NCBI RefSeq assembly: GCF_016774335.1 | Contig: NZ_JAETWA010000036.1 | Coordinates: forward strand, 112,762-176,761 | Length of the DNA: 64,000 bases | From: Luteimonas saliphila | GTDB taxonomy: Bacteria > Pseudomonadota > Gammaproteobacteria > Xanthomonadales > Xanthomonadaceae | Direction: 5' to 3' | Part shown: positions 63,161 to 64,000 of the stretch, piece by piece | How the letters are laid out: every line of letters begins with the position of its first letter | Position numbering within the stretch: the stretch's first letter is position 1 | Made by a program: the position numbers and the translations under genes | Notes under the pieces: generated by a model | Told to the model about the DNA's origin: nothing | Databases searched by the model: none | Seen by the model: only the letters and a program-made list of their open reading frames with translations

Positions 63161-64000
63161 CGCGGACTCGATCCACCCTGCGTCGTCTGCGTCAGCCGCG
63201 CCGCGATCGCGCGCCGGAATGGCGGCAGGCCGTTGGCGATCCGCAGGATCGCGCCGCGCAGACCGCGCGCGGCGGCCCGGTCGTCGGTGAACACGCGCAC
63301 CACCAGCCGCGTCGCGGCGTAGATCGGCCAGGCCGCGGCACGATGCCGGCGCCGGTACTCGTCCAGCACCGCGTCGGAGCCGATGTCGCGTCCTTCCCCG
63401 TGCGCCCGCAGTACCGCATCGGCCAGGGTCGCCTGTCCCTGCAGGCCGAGATTGAAGCCGTGCGCCGTCACCGGGTGCATGCCGACGGCGGCGTCGCCGA
63501 CCAGTGCCGCGCGCGAGGCCGTGAAGCGGTCGGCGAACACCGACACCAGCGGATACACGTGGCGCGTGCCGATGGCGCGCATCGCGCCCAGCCGGCCACG
63601 CAGGCGGCGCTGCATGTCGGCCGCGAACGCGCCGTCGTCCAGAGCCTCGACCGCCGCCATCTCCTGCGGCGCCAGCGTCAGCACCACCGAGGCGCGATCG
63701 CCGTTGAGCGGCAGCAGCGCCAGCGTCTGGCCATAGTCGAACCACTCCCAGGCCACGTGCCCGTGCGGACGCTCGTGCGCGAGGCGCGCGACCAGCATCC
63801 GCTTGCCATGGTCGTACGAACGCGCGCCGATGCCGAGCATCCGCCGCACCTGGGAGAAACGGCTGTCGGCGGCGACCAGCAGGCGCGCCTGGATGCGCGC
63901 GCCGTCGTCCAGCGACAGCACGATGCGCTCGGCTTCGCGCGCCACGCCGCGCACCTCGCGCCCGGTCATCAGTTCGACCTCCGGCTGGCCGGCCACCAGC
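63157..64000 (-). CDS. ubiM: UbiM-like FAD-dependent monooxygenase, C-terminal part
   Basis: The 3' portion of a UbiH/UbiF/VisC-family flavoprotein; the start lies beyond the right edge. At least 280 residues are visible: LLVAADSRFSQVRRMLGIG (the DG-type motif), and GDAAVGMHPVTAHGFNLGLQGQATLA, the FAD ribityl-binding motif with the GMHPVTAHGFN form typical of UbiM. It probably hydroxylates a ubiquinone precursor. The gene converges on ogt with a four-base overlap of stops. Confidence 0.82.

Overview
The window is uniformly very GC-rich (roughly 70 % by eye), gene-dense DNA with chromosomal housekeeping and accessory metabolic genes and no phage, plasmid, CRISPR or RNA-gene signature. Gene content and intergenic repeat style (Tat-exported TldD proteins, the DUF4159-MoxR-DUF58-BatA-DUF4175 operon, UbiM-like hydroxylase, SoxR-driven oxidoreductase, hairpin-rich intergenic elements) suggest a gammaproteobacterium of the Xanthomonadaceae/Lysobacteraceae type (Lysobacter, Luteimonas or a relative). 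This placement is inference; no 16S or other marker gene lies in the window.

Layout. 1-5.8 kb: a PadR regulator coupled to a truncated HAAS/DUF1700-like gene, a secreted cyclophilin, a small unknown protein, a Tat-exported aldo/keto reductase, an ArsR/SdpR-type autorepressor with a clear palindromic operator driving a cupin-DUF2867 fusion, and a DUF4349 lipoprotein. 5.8-14.2 kb: a GFA-family protein and a six-gene minus-strand operon (DUF4159, MoxR, DUF58, BatA, DUF4175, large membrane protein), mostly joined by 4-base stop/start overlaps. 14.3-14.8 kb: a gene-free, hairpin-rich composite inverted repeat. 14.8-21.6 kb: a TldE-like protein and two tandem Tat-signal TldD-like proteases, divergent from a DUF885 zinc-peptidase-like lipoprotein. 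21.7-25.6 kb: a patatin phospholipase and an AraC-VOC-YjbR-DUF72 run. 25.6-33.3 kb: a second Tat aldo/keto reductase with a nucleotide-translocase-like transporter, an amidohydrolase, a LysR regulator divergent from an EamA-cyclase pair, and a second EamA transporter.

33.4-43.3 kb: an ECF sigma factor with a membrane partner and a lipoprotein, a DUF4019 protein, LemA plus DUF2207, then soxR divergent from an MDR oxidoreductase and an ABC exporter, with a SoxR box whose promoter has the diagnostic 19-bp spacer, and a ClpP-fold lipoprotein. 43.4-54 kb: mostly single small conserved genes (DUF1697, DUF1428, GFA, MATE efflux, esterase, SRPBCC, DUF1801/YdeI) plus a Sel1-repeat gene broken by one frameshift. 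54-64 kb: an AAA ATPase, a solitary hutU divergent from a TetR gene whose start codon lies inside a perfect palindrome, a nitrilase/Lnt-like membrane enzyme, an ectonucleotide-pyrophosphatase-like lipoprotein, an alkylation-repair pair (Ada-AlkA fusion plus Ogt), and the 3' part of a UbiM-like flavin monooxygenase.

No single dramatic new system stands out. The observations most worth a second look are the exported TldD pair next to a signal-less TldE, the hutU/TetR/nitrilase module, the cupin-DUF2867 fusion under its own autorepressor, the SoxR-controlled exporter, and the composite intergenic repeat. Motifs, overlaps and palindromes were read directly from the sequence; family names come from recognising conserved motifs without database searches.
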